Positions 6,846-14,663 of a DNA stretch of 17,786 nucleotides are shown in pieces; positions within the stretch are counted from its first letter, which is position 1; each line of letters starts with the position of its first letter. The translations under genes were made by a program, and so were the position numbers. Source of the DNA: an uncultured Bacilli bacterium (lineage in GTDB: Bacteria > Bacillota_I > Bacilli_A > RF39 > UBA660). Location of the stretch: the NCBI GenBank assembly GCA_934098345.1, contig CAKONX010000019.1, forward strand, positions 1-17,786. Reading direction: 5' to 3'. The notes under the pieces are model-generated. The model was not told the origin of the DNA, did not search any database, and saw only the letters and a list, made by a program, of their open reading frames with translations.

Positions 6846-7557
6846 ATAAATTAACATTATGATATACTTCTGTAACATCGTCAATGTCATCTAGTAAATT
6901 AAGTAAACGTTCAAAAACTTCTAGATCTTCACCTTCAAGTGTGCATTTTTCTTTAGCATACCATCCAATTTCATCTATTGTGTATTCTACATTTGGTATC
7001 ATTTTTTCTATTAAATCTTTTACTTTAGATGCATCACTCGGTTTAGCAGTAATAATAATTTCACCGTTTTCGCTTTCCAAGTCAACTATTTCGATACCCG
7101 CATCTAAAATGCTCATCATGATTTCTTCTTCTTTATCAGATTTAAAACCAATTATTGCTAAATAATCATAATTATAGGAAACTGAGTTAGTAACTCCTAA
7201 ACTTTTATGACATTTATTAAATGCTTCGCGAACAAAAGATACAGTTCTATTAACATTATCAGTTAGACATTTTACAATTAAAGTTGATTGACCAGGTCCA
7301 AATCCTTCATAAGATAATTCTTGATAATCATCTCCATTTGCACCTTTTGCTTTATCAATTGCACGATTAATTATATCGCTTGGGACTTGTTGTCTCTTTG
7401 CCTTTTCTACTACTCTTTTTAAAATTATATTTGTATCGACTTCTGGATTACCTTTTGCTGCTAAATAAATTTCTTTTGCAAATGTTGAATATAATTTTGC
7501 TTTTGCAGCTCCAGTTTTTTGAATGCTTGCTTTTCTTACTTCATAAGCTCTTCCCAT
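6844..7557 (-). CDS. YebC/PmpR (TACO1) family protein
   Basis: The protein has 237 residues, the usual family length, and is cytoplasmic. Family features: N-terminal MGRAYEVRKAS, KLYSTFAKEIYLAAKG (21-36), VPSDIINRAIDKAKG, LSYEGFGPG and LTDNVNRTVSFVREAF. The N-terminus resembles the YebC2-like branch more than E. coli YebC. Members were long called transcriptional regulators, but recent work on YebC proteins and mitochondrial TACO1 supports a role in translation, relieving ribosome stalling at proline-rich stretches. The usual glycine-rich GGNLGxxGSV segment here reads CHKSLGVTNSV (about 115-125), a clear departure. The start has an AAGAAGGAC site. The gene has its own promoter and terminator. 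Confidence 0.88.
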   Translation of the reverse strand: MGRAYEVRKASIQKTGAAKAKLYSTFAKEIYLAAKGNPEVDTNIILKRVVEKAKRQQVPSDIINRAIDKAKGANGDDYQELSYEGFGPGQSTLIVKCLTDNVNRTVSFVREAFNKCHKSLGVTNSVSYNYDYLAIIGFKSDKEEEIMMSILDAGIEIVDLESENGEIIITAKPSDASKVKDLIEKMIPNVEYTIDEIGWYAKEKCTLEGEDLEVFERLLNLLDDIDDVTEVYHNVNL

Positions 7558-7580
7558 ATTTTCGTCCTTCTTTCTAGATT

Positions 7581-7609
7581 ATTATATATTTATTATTTAA
7601 TATTATCAA
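7581..7609 (-). promoter_or_regulatory. Promoter of the YebC-family gene
   Basis: On the minus strand, TTGATA (7609-7604) and a perfect TATAAT (7586-7581) are spaced by 17 bases. The promoter overlaps the last codons of the patatin-like gene, so yebC need not depend on read-through from argS. Confidence 0.7.
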
Positions 7610-8366
7610 TAACTTTTTTTGCATCTTGATATCCAAGTTTTATATTTTCCTCTATAGTTTTATGATTAAAAAAAAGTGTTGACCCTGTAGTTTTACTTGG
7701 CTCAATTAAAATTACTTTAGTATTTTTATTTTTTACTTTTTTGATTATTCCAAATTTTTTTAAACGTACACCTATAATATTATTTATGCCCATGTGTTCT
7801 AATAAAGTTAATGGTAAAACATTTCTAAATGCTCCATCTAAATAAATGGAATTATCTATATTTTTTTCAATTTTAAAAACTGGTAATGAAGAAGATGCAA
7901 TTAAATAATCAATTAGTTTTCCTTCTTCTATATCATCAATTGTTAGTTCACATGATTTCATACCTTTTAATTTTGTCATTACTAATCCAAATTTAACATC
8001 ACTTTTTCTGATTTTTTCTTCATCAACATATTCATTTAATATTTCTCTTAAATTATCAAAACTAATTCCTTTATTTTTAAATATTTCAACAATAATTTTA
8101 AACTTTGCTGTTTTGTTTTTATTTAATATTTCATCACAAGTAGTTGTATCTATATCAAAAATAGTCGAATCTATTTTGTTCCATAATTCTTCTAATAAGT
8201 CTATTCCGCCTTGACAAATGATAGCTGCATTTATTGCTCCAATTGATGTGCCAACTATAGCATCAAATTTGAAACCATTTTCAACTAGTGCCTTATAAGC
8301 TCCAATTTGATAAGCTCCTCTTGCTCCGCCACCTTCTAGAGCAAGACCATATCTACATTCTTTCAA
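7593..8366 (-). CDS. Patatin-like phospholipase (RssA/YlbK-type)
   Basis: The protein has about 257 residues and is cytoplasmic or peripheral. It is a Ser-Asp dyad lipid acyl hydrolase. Numbered from the TTG at 8366, it has the oxyanion loop GGGARG (12-17), the nucleophile elbow GTSIG with Ser41 and the DGA motif with Asp177 in LDGAFRN. SSSLP and NHKTIEENIKLGYQDA are also typical of the RssA/YlbK group. No ATG is available near the start. TTG at 8366 lies 10 bases after AGGA; the TTG at 8375 lies right against that AGGA and is less likely. The start is inside argS (14-base overlap), so translation must be coupled to it. The natural substrate is not known. Confidence 0.85.
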   Translation of the reverse strand: MKECRYGLALEGGGARGAYQIGAYKALVENGFKFDAIVGTSIGAINAAIICQGGIDLLEELWNKIDSTIFDIDTTTCDEILNKNKTAKFKIIVEIFKNKGISFDNLREILNEYVDEEKIRKSDVKFGLVMTKLKGMKSCELTIDDIEEGKLIDYLIASSSLPVFKIEKNIDNSIYLDGAFRNVLPLTLLEHMGINNIIGVRLKKFGIIKKVKNKNTKVILIEPSKTTGSTLFFNHKTIEENIKLGYQDAKKVIDNIK

Positions 8367-10086
8367 CTGTTTCAATTCCTAATACATTTAGTAATTTTGA
8401 TAATACGTTATATGTTAATTTTGATATAGCAATGAATGTACTTTTATCATTTTCATTCTCACAATTGACAATATTATTATTTGCATAGAATTTATTATAT
8501 AAACTAGATAAATCATAAATAAATTCACATATATAATTTAATGAAACATCCTTATATGCTGATGTTAATATTTTAGATAATTCTGTTAATTTTACTAATA
8601 TTTCTTTTACATCATCATTTGGAATTTCATTAATTTTAACTGATTCTGTACTTACTTTTGATAAAAGGGATTTTAGTCTAGTAGTTGTGTACACAGCATA
8701 TATTCCTGTTTTTCCTTCAAATGAAGTAAACTTTTCAACATCAAAAATATAATCTGTTTTTCTGTAAGGTAATAGATCTGAATATTTAAGCGTTGCAACA
8801 GTTAATTTATCTGCTACTTCTTTTCTTTCTTCACCAGTAATTGTTTCTTTTATTTTTGGTTCAATATTATCATAAACTAATTTTATTAAACCTTTTAAAG
8901 TCATTACTCCACCTTCACGAGTTTTAAATGGTTTACCATCTGGTCCATTTATAGTTCCAAAGCCGAAGAATTTTAATGAACATGTATCTTTAACTAATCC
9001 TGATTTATAAGCCCCTCTAAAAGTTTGCTCAAAATGTAGACTTTGTCTTTCATCAGTAAAGTACCATATCTCATCTGGGTCATAGTCTTTTACTCTCTGT
9101 AAAATTGTTGCAAGTTCTGTTGTATCATATAAAATTGCACCATCTGATTTAACTAACATTAAAGGAGGAATTTCTTTATTATCATTTTCAGTTTTAACAT
9201 TCATAATTAATGCACCATCTGATTTTTCTAAAACATTTTTACTTTTTAAAAACTCTAAAACATCTGGAACATAAAGATCCGCATCACTTTCTCCATAAAG
9301 TAAATCAAAATGACAATTTAAGTAATCATAAACTTTTTTACAATCTTCTTCTGAAACTTTAACAATTTGTTTCCATAAATCATAAATTCCTTTTTCTCTT
9401 TTTTGAAGTCTTTCAGTCATTTTTTTTGCTTCGATAGCAAATGCTTCATCTTCTTTTTTTCTTGAAGATGCAAATGGATAAATTCTTCCTAAATCTTCAT
9501 TAGTAACTGGCGAATTACTTGGATATTCTCCTTCATAATCTTTATTAAAATATACTAAATTTGGTTGTTCTTCTTCGATTTGTTTAATTACTAATCCTAA
9601 GGGTGTTCCCCAGTCTCCCCAGTGAACATCACTTATTGTTTCATCACCAAATAAGTTAAGAAGTCTTCTCATAGCTTCACCAATATTACATCTTAAATGA
9701 CCAACATGTAAAGTTTTAGCAACATTTGCTCCACCATAATCTAATATAATTTTTCTTTTATTTTGGTTTTTATCAATATATTCTTCGAAATTATCTAAAC
9801 ATTTATTTGAATATTCAACTAGTTTTTCATCACTAAAACTTAAGTTTATAAAACCAGGGCCTTGTATATTTACATTAGTAAAACGACTATCAAGTGCAGA
9901 AGTTATTTCTTCAGCAACTTCTCTTGGTGATTTACTTTTTTGTTTTGCAAGTGGCATAGCAACATTAATTTGATATTGACCATATTCTTTCATTTTTGAT
10001 TTTTCTAGTTTTACTTCATCTATCTCATAATCCAATGATTTTATAACATTAGTTAAATAGCTTTCTGTTTCACTAACTAAACTCAT
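8353..10086 (-). CDS. argS: Arginyl-tRNA synthetase
   Basis: This is a 577-residue class I synthetase that charges tRNA-Arg with arginine, using ATP, in the cytoplasm. The N-terminal Add1 tRNA-binding domain is at 1-85. The catalytic core starts with LDYGGANVAKTLHVGHLR; the HIGH-type box HVGH is at 127-130 and is followed by GDWGTPLGLVI. The KMSK-type loop is GKPFKTREGG (384-393). The C-terminal helical anticodon-binding domain (about 455-577) includes the DALR-like region ending NVLSKLLNVLGIETVERM. Length and motif order are normal. AAGGGA lies 8 bases before the ATG. The 3' end overlaps the start of the patatin-like gene. Confidence 0.97.
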   Translation of the reverse strand: MSLVSETESYLTNVIKSLDYEIDEVKLEKSKMKEYGQYQINVAMPLAKQKSKSPREVAEEITSALDSRFTNVNIQGPGFINLSFSDEKLVEYSNKCLDNFEEYIDKNQNKRKIILDYGGANVAKTLHVGHLRCNIGEAMRRLLNLFGDETISDVHWGDWGTPLGLVIKQIEEEQPNLVYFNKDYEGEYPSNSPVTNEDLGRIYPFASSRKKEDEAFAIEAKKMTERLQKREKGIYDLWKQIVKVSEEDCKKVYDYLNCHFDLLYGESDADLYVPDVLEFLKSKNVLEKSDGALIMNVKTENDNKEIPPLMLVKSDGAILYDTTELATILQRVKDYDPDEIWYFTDERQSLHFEQTFRGAYKSGLVKDTCSLKFFGFGTINGPDGKPFKTREGGVMTLKGLIKLVYDNIEPKIKETITGEERKEVADKLTVATLKYSDLLPYRKTDYIFDVEKFTSFEGKTGIYAVYTTTRLKSLLSKVSTESVKINEIPNDDVKEILVKLTELSKILTSAYKDVSLNYICEFIYDLSSLYNKFYANNNIVNCENENDKSTFIAISKLTYNVLSKLLNVLGIETVERM

Positions 10087-10111
10087 GGTATCAATCCCTT
10101 CAATAATTTAT

Positions 10112-10120
10112 ATTTTATCA
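10112..10120 (-). promoter_or_regulatory. Candidate extended -10 promoter of argS
   Basis: TGATAAAAT on the minus strand is an extended -10 (TGN followed by TAAAAT), 25 bases before the argS ATG. No clear -35 box is present. The short leader leaves no room for a T-box. Confidence 0.35.
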
Positions 10121-10136
10121 CAAAAAGCATAATATT

Positions 10137-10161
10137 AAAAAAAAAGTCACTTAATGTGGCT
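10137..10161 (-). terminator. Intrinsic terminator of the arylsulfotransferase-like gene
   Basis: On the minus strand, AGCCAC (10161-10156), a 5-base loop and GTGACT (10150-10145) form a stem with one mismatch. A run of nine U residues follows (10145-10137). The stem overlaps the stop codon. Confidence 0.65.
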
Positions 10162-11266
10162 AATTTTTAATTGTTGTTATCAAGGAATAATAATCATCTT
10201 CTATTTTTACATATATAGATGCATCTGTATTCATATCTATTTTGATATAATCTTTATCAGCTATATTGTATTCATAGGTATAATATGAATCTTTCTTTAT
10301 CAATAAAATACTATCTATATTTTTATCAAAGTTAAATGTTAGATAGTCACCATTTTGAGAAATATCATAACTTCCATCATACATTTTAGCATTAACTATT
10401 TTATTTTGTATTTCAGAAGTCTTTAATCTTTCAACAATGCTATAACCTTCATTGTCAACGATTTGTGGAAAATTGTAATTATCTATAAAATCACTGTATT
10501 TAATTGCTTTACTAAAATTATTATTCATATCACTTATATCTGTTGATATTGAGAATATTCTCCCTAAATAATCAATTTCAAGATTAATTGGTCTTAAATT
10601 TTTTTTAGCATTATAGGCTATATTGAAATGGTTATCATCATATTTAATTCCTGAGATATAACCAAATTTTAAATAAAACATAAGGTTAGAATCTTTATCA
10701 AAGGCTCTTATTGTATTTTCTTTATTGTTCGAATTAGAAAATATAAAAAGCCTTTCATTTTCATTGATAGAATTAAGGTTGCTTGAATCTACACTATTAT
10801 CATAAGAATTAGTTTTTATATTAATAGTTTTTTCATTAGTCTTAGTTTTTAGTCTGATATAATTATTAGCGTTTGCATAAAGGCCATAAATTGGAATAAT
10901 ATGTTTTTTAGAACTTTTAACTGTGCTTATATACATATCATTTATAAATATTTGGACTTCAGTATCCTCTTCCGTATCAAATATAATTAATGCAGATAAT
11001 GGACTTATTTTATATGGATTTATTAAAACGCATGGCTTTTCTAAAGTATATGAATAATTTAATTTTTCTTCAATCATATTATCAGTTTCTAGCTGATAAT
11101 TAAGTTGCTCTTCAAGTTCATTTTGTATTAATTTATTATAATCACCAAAATAATTGCTATCAGTTGAAGTTATGGATAGAAGATATAATGATACAAGAGA
11201 CATTATAATAGCAAATATTATAAAAACTGAAATAATAGTTGTTGGATTTATTTTCTTTTTTTTCAT
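10160..11266 (-). CDS. Membrane-anchored protein with arylsulfotransferase N-terminal domain, shortened
   Basis: The protein has 368 residues. A basic N-terminus (MKKKK) and one membrane segment (about 10-32) are followed by an external chain. Residues about 78-150 contain VLINPYKISPLSALIIFDTE and later HIIPIYGLYANANNYIRLKT. This closely resembles the Ig-like N-terminal domain of Gram-positive arylsulfate sulfotransferases (AssT; NPY...SPL.AL..F.T then IPVxGLYA). The part after it keeps IRAFDKDSNLMFYL and LEIDYLGRIFSIST, which resemble the first propeller blade. Full AssT proteins have about 600 residues and a six-bladed propeller with a catalytic His. That part is missing here, so enzyme activity is unlikely. 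The coding frame itself is intact, with an AGGAGG site and its own promoter. The function is unknown. Confidence 0.7.
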   Translation of the reverse strand: MKKKKINPTTIISVFIIFAIIMSLVSLYLLSITSTDSNYFGDYNKLIQNELEEQLNYQLETDNMIEEKLNYSYTLEKPCVLINPYKISPLSALIIFDTEEDTEVQIFINDMYISTVKSSKKHIIPIYGLYANANNYIRLKTKTNEKTINIKTNSYDNSVDSSNLNSINENERLFIFSNSNNKENTIRAFDKDSNLMFYLKFGYISGIKYDDNHFNIAYNAKKNLRPINLEIDYLGRIFSISTDISDMNNNFSKAIKYSDFIDNYNFPQIVDNEGYSIVERLKTSEIQNKIVNAKMYDGSYDISQNGDYLTFNFDKNIDSILLIKKDSYYTYEYNIADKDYIKIDMNTDASIYVKIEDDYYSLITTIKN

Positions 11267-11289
11267 AATAAGCCTCCTAGTTTAACTAA

Positions 11290-11318
11290 AGTATACATTA
11301 TCAAGACTTAAAAGTAAA
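11290..11318 (-). promoter_or_regulatory. Promoter of the arylsulfotransferase-like gene
   Basis: On the minus strand, TTTACT (11318-11313) and TATACT (11295-11290) are spaced by 17 bases. An AGGAGG ribosome site (11278-11273) lies 6 bases before the ATG. No terminator is visible for pflA just upstream, so some read-through is likely. Confidence 0.6.
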
Positions 11319-11320
11319 CT

Positions 11321-12028
11321 TTATAAACTTAAAAAATATTTATATAAATTTTGACATTCAGTTGAATCCATTTCTTTGACATCTAGTTCATAAGGGATGC
11401 CAAGTTTTTCATATTTTTCTTTTCCAAGATAATGATATGGTAAGAATTCAATTTCAATTATATTTTCTTTTATGAACATTTTATCAATATATTTTTTTAA
11501 ATGTTCTATATATTGTTTAGTTGCTGTAATTTCTGGAATTATTACTTGTCTTATTATTATCTTTTTGTTTTTTTCTTTTAATATTTCCATAAAATGTTCT
11601 GATATTTCTTTATTTCCGCCTGTTATGAATTTAAAGCCATCATCAGTGACATGTTTAATATCAAGGATTATTAAATCTATATAATCGAGAAATTCTTCAT
11701 TAATATTTTTTGTATATCCAGCTGTATCTAAAGCTATGTTTATATTTTCCTGTTTTAGTATTTTACATAATTCTAATAGGGCATCTGATTGTAACAATGG
11801 TTCTCCTCCAGAAAAAGTTACTCCACCGGTGGAACCAAAATAATTTTTATTTCGTAATATTTTTTCTGATAACTCCTTTACAGAAATATTTAATGGTTGC
11901 ATTTTTTGCATTTCTGGGTTATGGCAATATTTGCATCTAAGATTACATGAATTTAGAAAAACAACCGTTCTGATACCTGGCCCATCAACTGTGCTAAAAG
12001 ATTCTATAGAATTAACACTTAAATTCAT
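11321..12028 (-). CDS. pflA: Pyruvate formate-lyase activating enzyme
   Basis: This is a 235-residue radical SAM enzyme, cytoplasmic. It uses S-adenosylmethionine and a [4Fe-4S] cluster to place the glycyl radical on PflB. Cluster motif CNLRCKYC: Cys28, Cys32 and Cys35 (CxxxCxxC). DGPGIRTVVFLNSC precedes it. GGEP (74-77) in VTFSGGEPLL is the SAM-binding motif. LALDTAGY-like and DLIILDIKH segments follow as in PflA. The length is typical. The ATG shares one base with the pflB stop (TAATG), so translation is coupled. The pair makes formate and acetyl-CoA from pyruvate without oxygen. There is no formate channel gene beside it. Confidence 0.96.
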   Translation of the reverse strand: MNLSVNSIESFSTVDGPGIRTVVFLNSCNLRCKYCHNPEMQKMQPLNISVKELSEKILRNKNYFGSTGGVTFSGGEPLLQSDALLELCKILKQENINIALDTAGYTKNINEEFLDYIDLIILDIKHVTDDGFKFITGGNKEISEHFMEILKEKNKKIIIRQVIIPEITATKQYIEHLKKYIDKMFIKENIIEIEFLPYHYLGKEKYEKLGIPYELDVKEMDSTECQNLYKYFLSL

Positions 12029-14253
12029 TAAAACCTCTCATGGAAAGTTCTTGATATAACTTCTTCTTGTTGTTTTCTTGTTAATTTATTAAATCTAACG
12101 GCATAGCCACTAACTCTAATGGTTAATAATGGGTACTTGTCTGGATTATTCATAGCATCTACTAACATTTCACGATTTAAAACATTGACATTTAAATGAT
12201 GACCTTTGTTTTTAAAATATCCATCAAGCAAAGTAACTAAGTTTGTTGTTTGACTTTCTATATTTTTTCCTAATGATGAAGGTACTATTGAGAATGTATT
12301 TGAAATTCCATCCTTACAATCTCTTTCATAATTTATTTTTGCGACACTATTTAATGAAGAAATAGCTCCATTTATGTCTCGATTATGCATTGGATTTGCT
12401 CCTGGTGCAAATGGAACATGGGCTTTTCTGCCATCTGGTGTTGAACCGGTTTTTTCTCCATATACAACATTGGAAGTAATTGTTAAGACTGACATTGTAA
12501 CTTCAGCATCACGATAAGTTTTATATTTCTTTAGGCATTCATGAAAATAATTAGTTAAAGAAACCGCTATATCATCTACTTCATCTATATCATTTCCATA
12601 AGTTGGATAAGTTCCATCTATTTCAAAATCGGTAGTGATACCTAAATTGTTTCTTATAGCTTTTACTTTGGCATTTTTTATTGCTGAAAGAGAATCTACT
12701 GCTACTGAAAGACCAGCTACACCATAGGCCATATATCTGTGTACAAAAGTATCATGTAATGCCATTTGACTTTTTTCGTAAGCATACTTATCATGCATAT
12801 AGTGGATGATATTCATTGCGTTTGAATATATGAATGCTACTCGATTTAATACTATTTTATATTTTTCGACAACTTCATCATAATTTAAATAATCGGTAGT
12901 TATAGGCTCCAAGCCATCCAAAACCAATTCATTAGTCATTTCGTCATATCCGCCATTTATTGCATATAATAACGCTTTTGCTAAATTGCATCTTGCTCCA
13001 AAAAATTGCATATCTTTTCCTAATCTCATTGCAGAAACACAACAAGCTATTCCATAATCTGAACCGTAAATTGGTCTCATAAGGTCATCATTTTCATATT
13101 GTATAGAACTTGTTTCAACACTTATTTTTGCACAATATTCTTTAAAGTCATTTGGTAGATACTCGGACCATAAAATAGTTAAATTAGGTTCTGGAGCTGT
13201 TCCTAAATTTTCTAAAGTATGTAAAATTCTATAAGAAGTTTTTGTTACAAGAGATTTTTTTCCATTTAAAATTCCTCCTATAGCACAAGTTACCCAAGTA
13301 GGGTCTCCAGAGAACAATTCATCATATTCGGGAGTTCTAAGGTGTCTTACTAATCTCAATTTTATTATTAATTGATCTATAAGTTCTTGTATTTCTTCCT
13401 CAGTAATTTTTTGTTCATTTAAATCTCTTTCAAAATAAATGTCTAAGAAAGCATCAATTCTTCCCATACTCATTGCTGCTCCATTATTTTCTTTAACAGC
13501 AGCTAGATACCCAAAGTATAACCATTGAACTGCTTCTTTAGAATCATTTGCTGGCTTAGAAATATCATATCCGTATGATACAGCTAATTCTTTTATTTCT
13601 TTTAAAGCTCTTATTTGCTCTTGAACTTCTTCTCTTAATCTTATTAGATTTTCAGACATTGGGCCAATTAAAACATTTTCCATGTCATTTTCTTTATCTT
13701 TTATTAGAAAATCGATTCCATACAAAGCTATTCTACGATAGTCACCAATTATTCTTCCTCTTCCATAGGCATCGGGCAACCCTGTTAATAAACCATTATG
13801 TCTTGCTTTTTTAATAGAATCATCATATACATCAAAAACACCATCATTATGGGTTTTACGATATTTTTTAAATTCATGAATTTTATCATCCATTTCATAG
13901 CCATAAGTCTTTAACTCTTTTTCAACAAGTTTTATTCCTCCATATGGGTTAACAATTCTTTTTAGTACTGAATCTGTTTGTAAGCCAACAATAATTTCAT
14001 TTTCCTTATCAATATAACCAGGATTAAAAGAATTAATTCCAGAAAATTCAGTACAATCTATATCCAAAACGTGTTTCTTTTGTTCCTCTTCCAGTTTTTT
14101 TAAACAAATATCCCAAAGTTTTTTTGTTTTTTCTGTGCTACTTTTTAAAAATGAAGAATCTCCAGTATATTCTTTATAATTTTTTTCAATAAAATTTGCG
14201 ACATTGACTTTTTTGTTCCAAAGAGAATTGGTAAAACTTCTCCAGCCATCCAT
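12028..14253 (-). CDS. pflB: Pyruvate formate-lyase (formate C-acetyltransferase)
   Basis: This is a 741-residue glycyl radical enzyme that converts pyruvate and CoA to acetyl-CoA and formate in anaerobic fermentation. The active-site Cys pair is C404-C405 in GIACCVSAMR. The radical site Gly716 is in RVSGYAVRF near the C-terminus. The pair of adjacent cysteines and the RVSGYAVRF form (rather than other glycyl radical enzymes) identify true PFL. TGLPDAYGRGRIIGDYRR (157-174) is the usual substrate-binding region. The length is normal, with no frameshift. An AGGATG site lies 8 bases upstream of the ATG. pflA follows with a one-base overlap. An oxygen-sensitive, strictly anaerobic or facultative life style follows from this pair. 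Confidence 0.98.
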   Translation of the reverse strand: MDGWRSFTNSLWNKKVNVANFIEKNYKEYTGDSSFLKSSTEKTKKLWDICLKKLEEEQKKHVLDIDCTEFSGINSFNPGYIDKENEIIVGLQTDSVLKRIVNPYGGIKLVEKELKTYGYEMDDKIHEFKKYRKTHNDGVFDVYDDSIKKARHNGLLTGLPDAYGRGRIIGDYRRIALYGIDFLIKDKENDMENVLIGPMSENLIRLREEVQEQIRALKEIKELAVSYGYDISKPANDSKEAVQWLYFGYLAAVKENNGAAMSMGRIDAFLDIYFERDLNEQKITEEEIQELIDQLIIKLRLVRHLRTPEYDELFSGDPTWVTCAIGGILNGKKSLVTKTSYRILHTLENLGTAPEPNLTILWSEYLPNDFKEYCAKISVETSSIQYENDDLMRPIYGSDYGIACCVSAMRLGKDMQFFGARCNLAKALLYAINGGYDEMTNELVLDGLEPITTDYLNYDEVVEKYKIVLNRVAFIYSNAMNIIHYMHDKYAYEKSQMALHDTFVHRYMAYGVAGLSVAVDSLSAIKNAKVKAIRNNLGITTDFEIDGTYPTYGNDIDEVDDIAVSLTNYFHECLKKYKTYRDAEVTMSVLTITSNVVYGEKTGSTPDGRKAHVPFAPGANPMHNRDINGAISSLNSVAKINYERDCKDGISNTFSIVPSSLGKNIESQTTNLVTLLDGYFKNKGHHLNVNVLNREMLVDAMNNPDKYPLLTIRVSGYAVRFNKLTRKQQEEVISRTFHERF

Positions 14254-14276
14254 TTACATCATCCTATCATAATATT

Positions 14277-14285
14277 ATTATATCA
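14277..14285 (-). promoter_or_regulatory. Extended -10 promoter of pflB-pflA
   Basis: TGATATAAT on the minus strand joins a TGN extension to a perfect TATAAT, 24 bases upstream of pflB. The -35 region is only AT-rich. The promoter lies downstream of the strong terminator at 14316-14345, so pflB can be transcribed separately from what lies upstream. Confidence 0.5.
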
Positions 14286-14315
14286 TTTATTTTATATTTT
14301 TAAATAAGTAAACAC

Positions 14316-14345
14316 AAAAAAATCCTAGCCTGATAAACTAGAATT
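14316..14345 (-). terminator. Intrinsic terminator of the candidate ncRNA / topB transcript
   Basis: On the minus strand, AATTCTAG (14345-14338), a 9-base loop and CTAGGATT (14328-14321) form an 8 bp stem with one G-U pair. A seven-base U-run ends at 14316. Confidence 0.85.
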
Positions 14346-14629
14346 TTCTCGAGTTTCTGAATAAATAGTTTCAAAAATTATCAGTAATCAAAACTATTTC
14401 ATAACCTTAATGAGTTTTCTTTCTCAATATACGTATATACTTAGTCGCGGTTATAATCAAAAATTGACATTCGCTTTTTTCATCATTTTGATTATCAAGA
14501 TCATAAACCCTAATAATCAAAATATGTAATTAATAAACAAGGGTATATCAAACATTGACACACCACGTATAGTTTCACCAATTTGAAAGTACACGTCAAA
14601 TATACTAACTACACTACTCTATACTAAGT
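14316..14629 (-). ncRNA. Candidate structured non-coding RNA, class not recognised
   Basis: This 406-base gap between topB and pflB has no gene but has every mark of an RNA gene. A consensus promoter sits at 14636-14663 and a strong terminator at 14316-14345. Between them, on the minus strand, helices can be drawn: 14596-14585 with 14576-14565 (seven pairs including one G-U, one C-C mismatch, then four pairs); 14522-14513 with 14495-14486 (ten pairs); 14454-14449 with 14406-14401 (six pairs, closing an inner TGAG/CTCA hairpin); 14399-14391 with 14371-14363 (nine pairs); and the terminator stem. TACTTAGT at the 5' end can also pair with ACTAAGTA near 14442. It lacks the marker sequences of tmRNA, RNase P RNA, SRP RNA and the ZTP (pfl) riboswitch. 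It could be a trans-acting RNA or a long leader ending in an attenuator before pflB. Confidence 0.65.
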
Positions 14630-14635
14630 AATTCT

Positions 14636-14663
14636 ATTATACCATTATTATAATTTTTGTCAA
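14636..14663 (-). promoter_or_regulatory. Consensus promoter for the candidate ncRNA
   Basis: On the minus strand, a perfect TTGACA (14663-14658) and a perfect TATAAT (14641-14636) are spaced by 16 bases. TGG directly before the -10 box gives an extended -10. The -35 box overlaps the topB stop codon. It is the best promoter match in the window and points at no protein gene for nearly 400 bases. Confidence 0.85.

Noticed and set aside
14316..14629. ZTP (pfl) riboswitch upstream of pflB
   Set aside because: The name fits the gene, but the conserved G- and C-rich pseudoknot sequences of that riboswitch are absent and the region is far too AT-rich.
14316..14629. tracrRNA for a type II CRISPR system
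   Set aside because: Hairpins plus terminator look similar, but there is no repeat array, anti-repeat partner or cas gene anywhere in the window.
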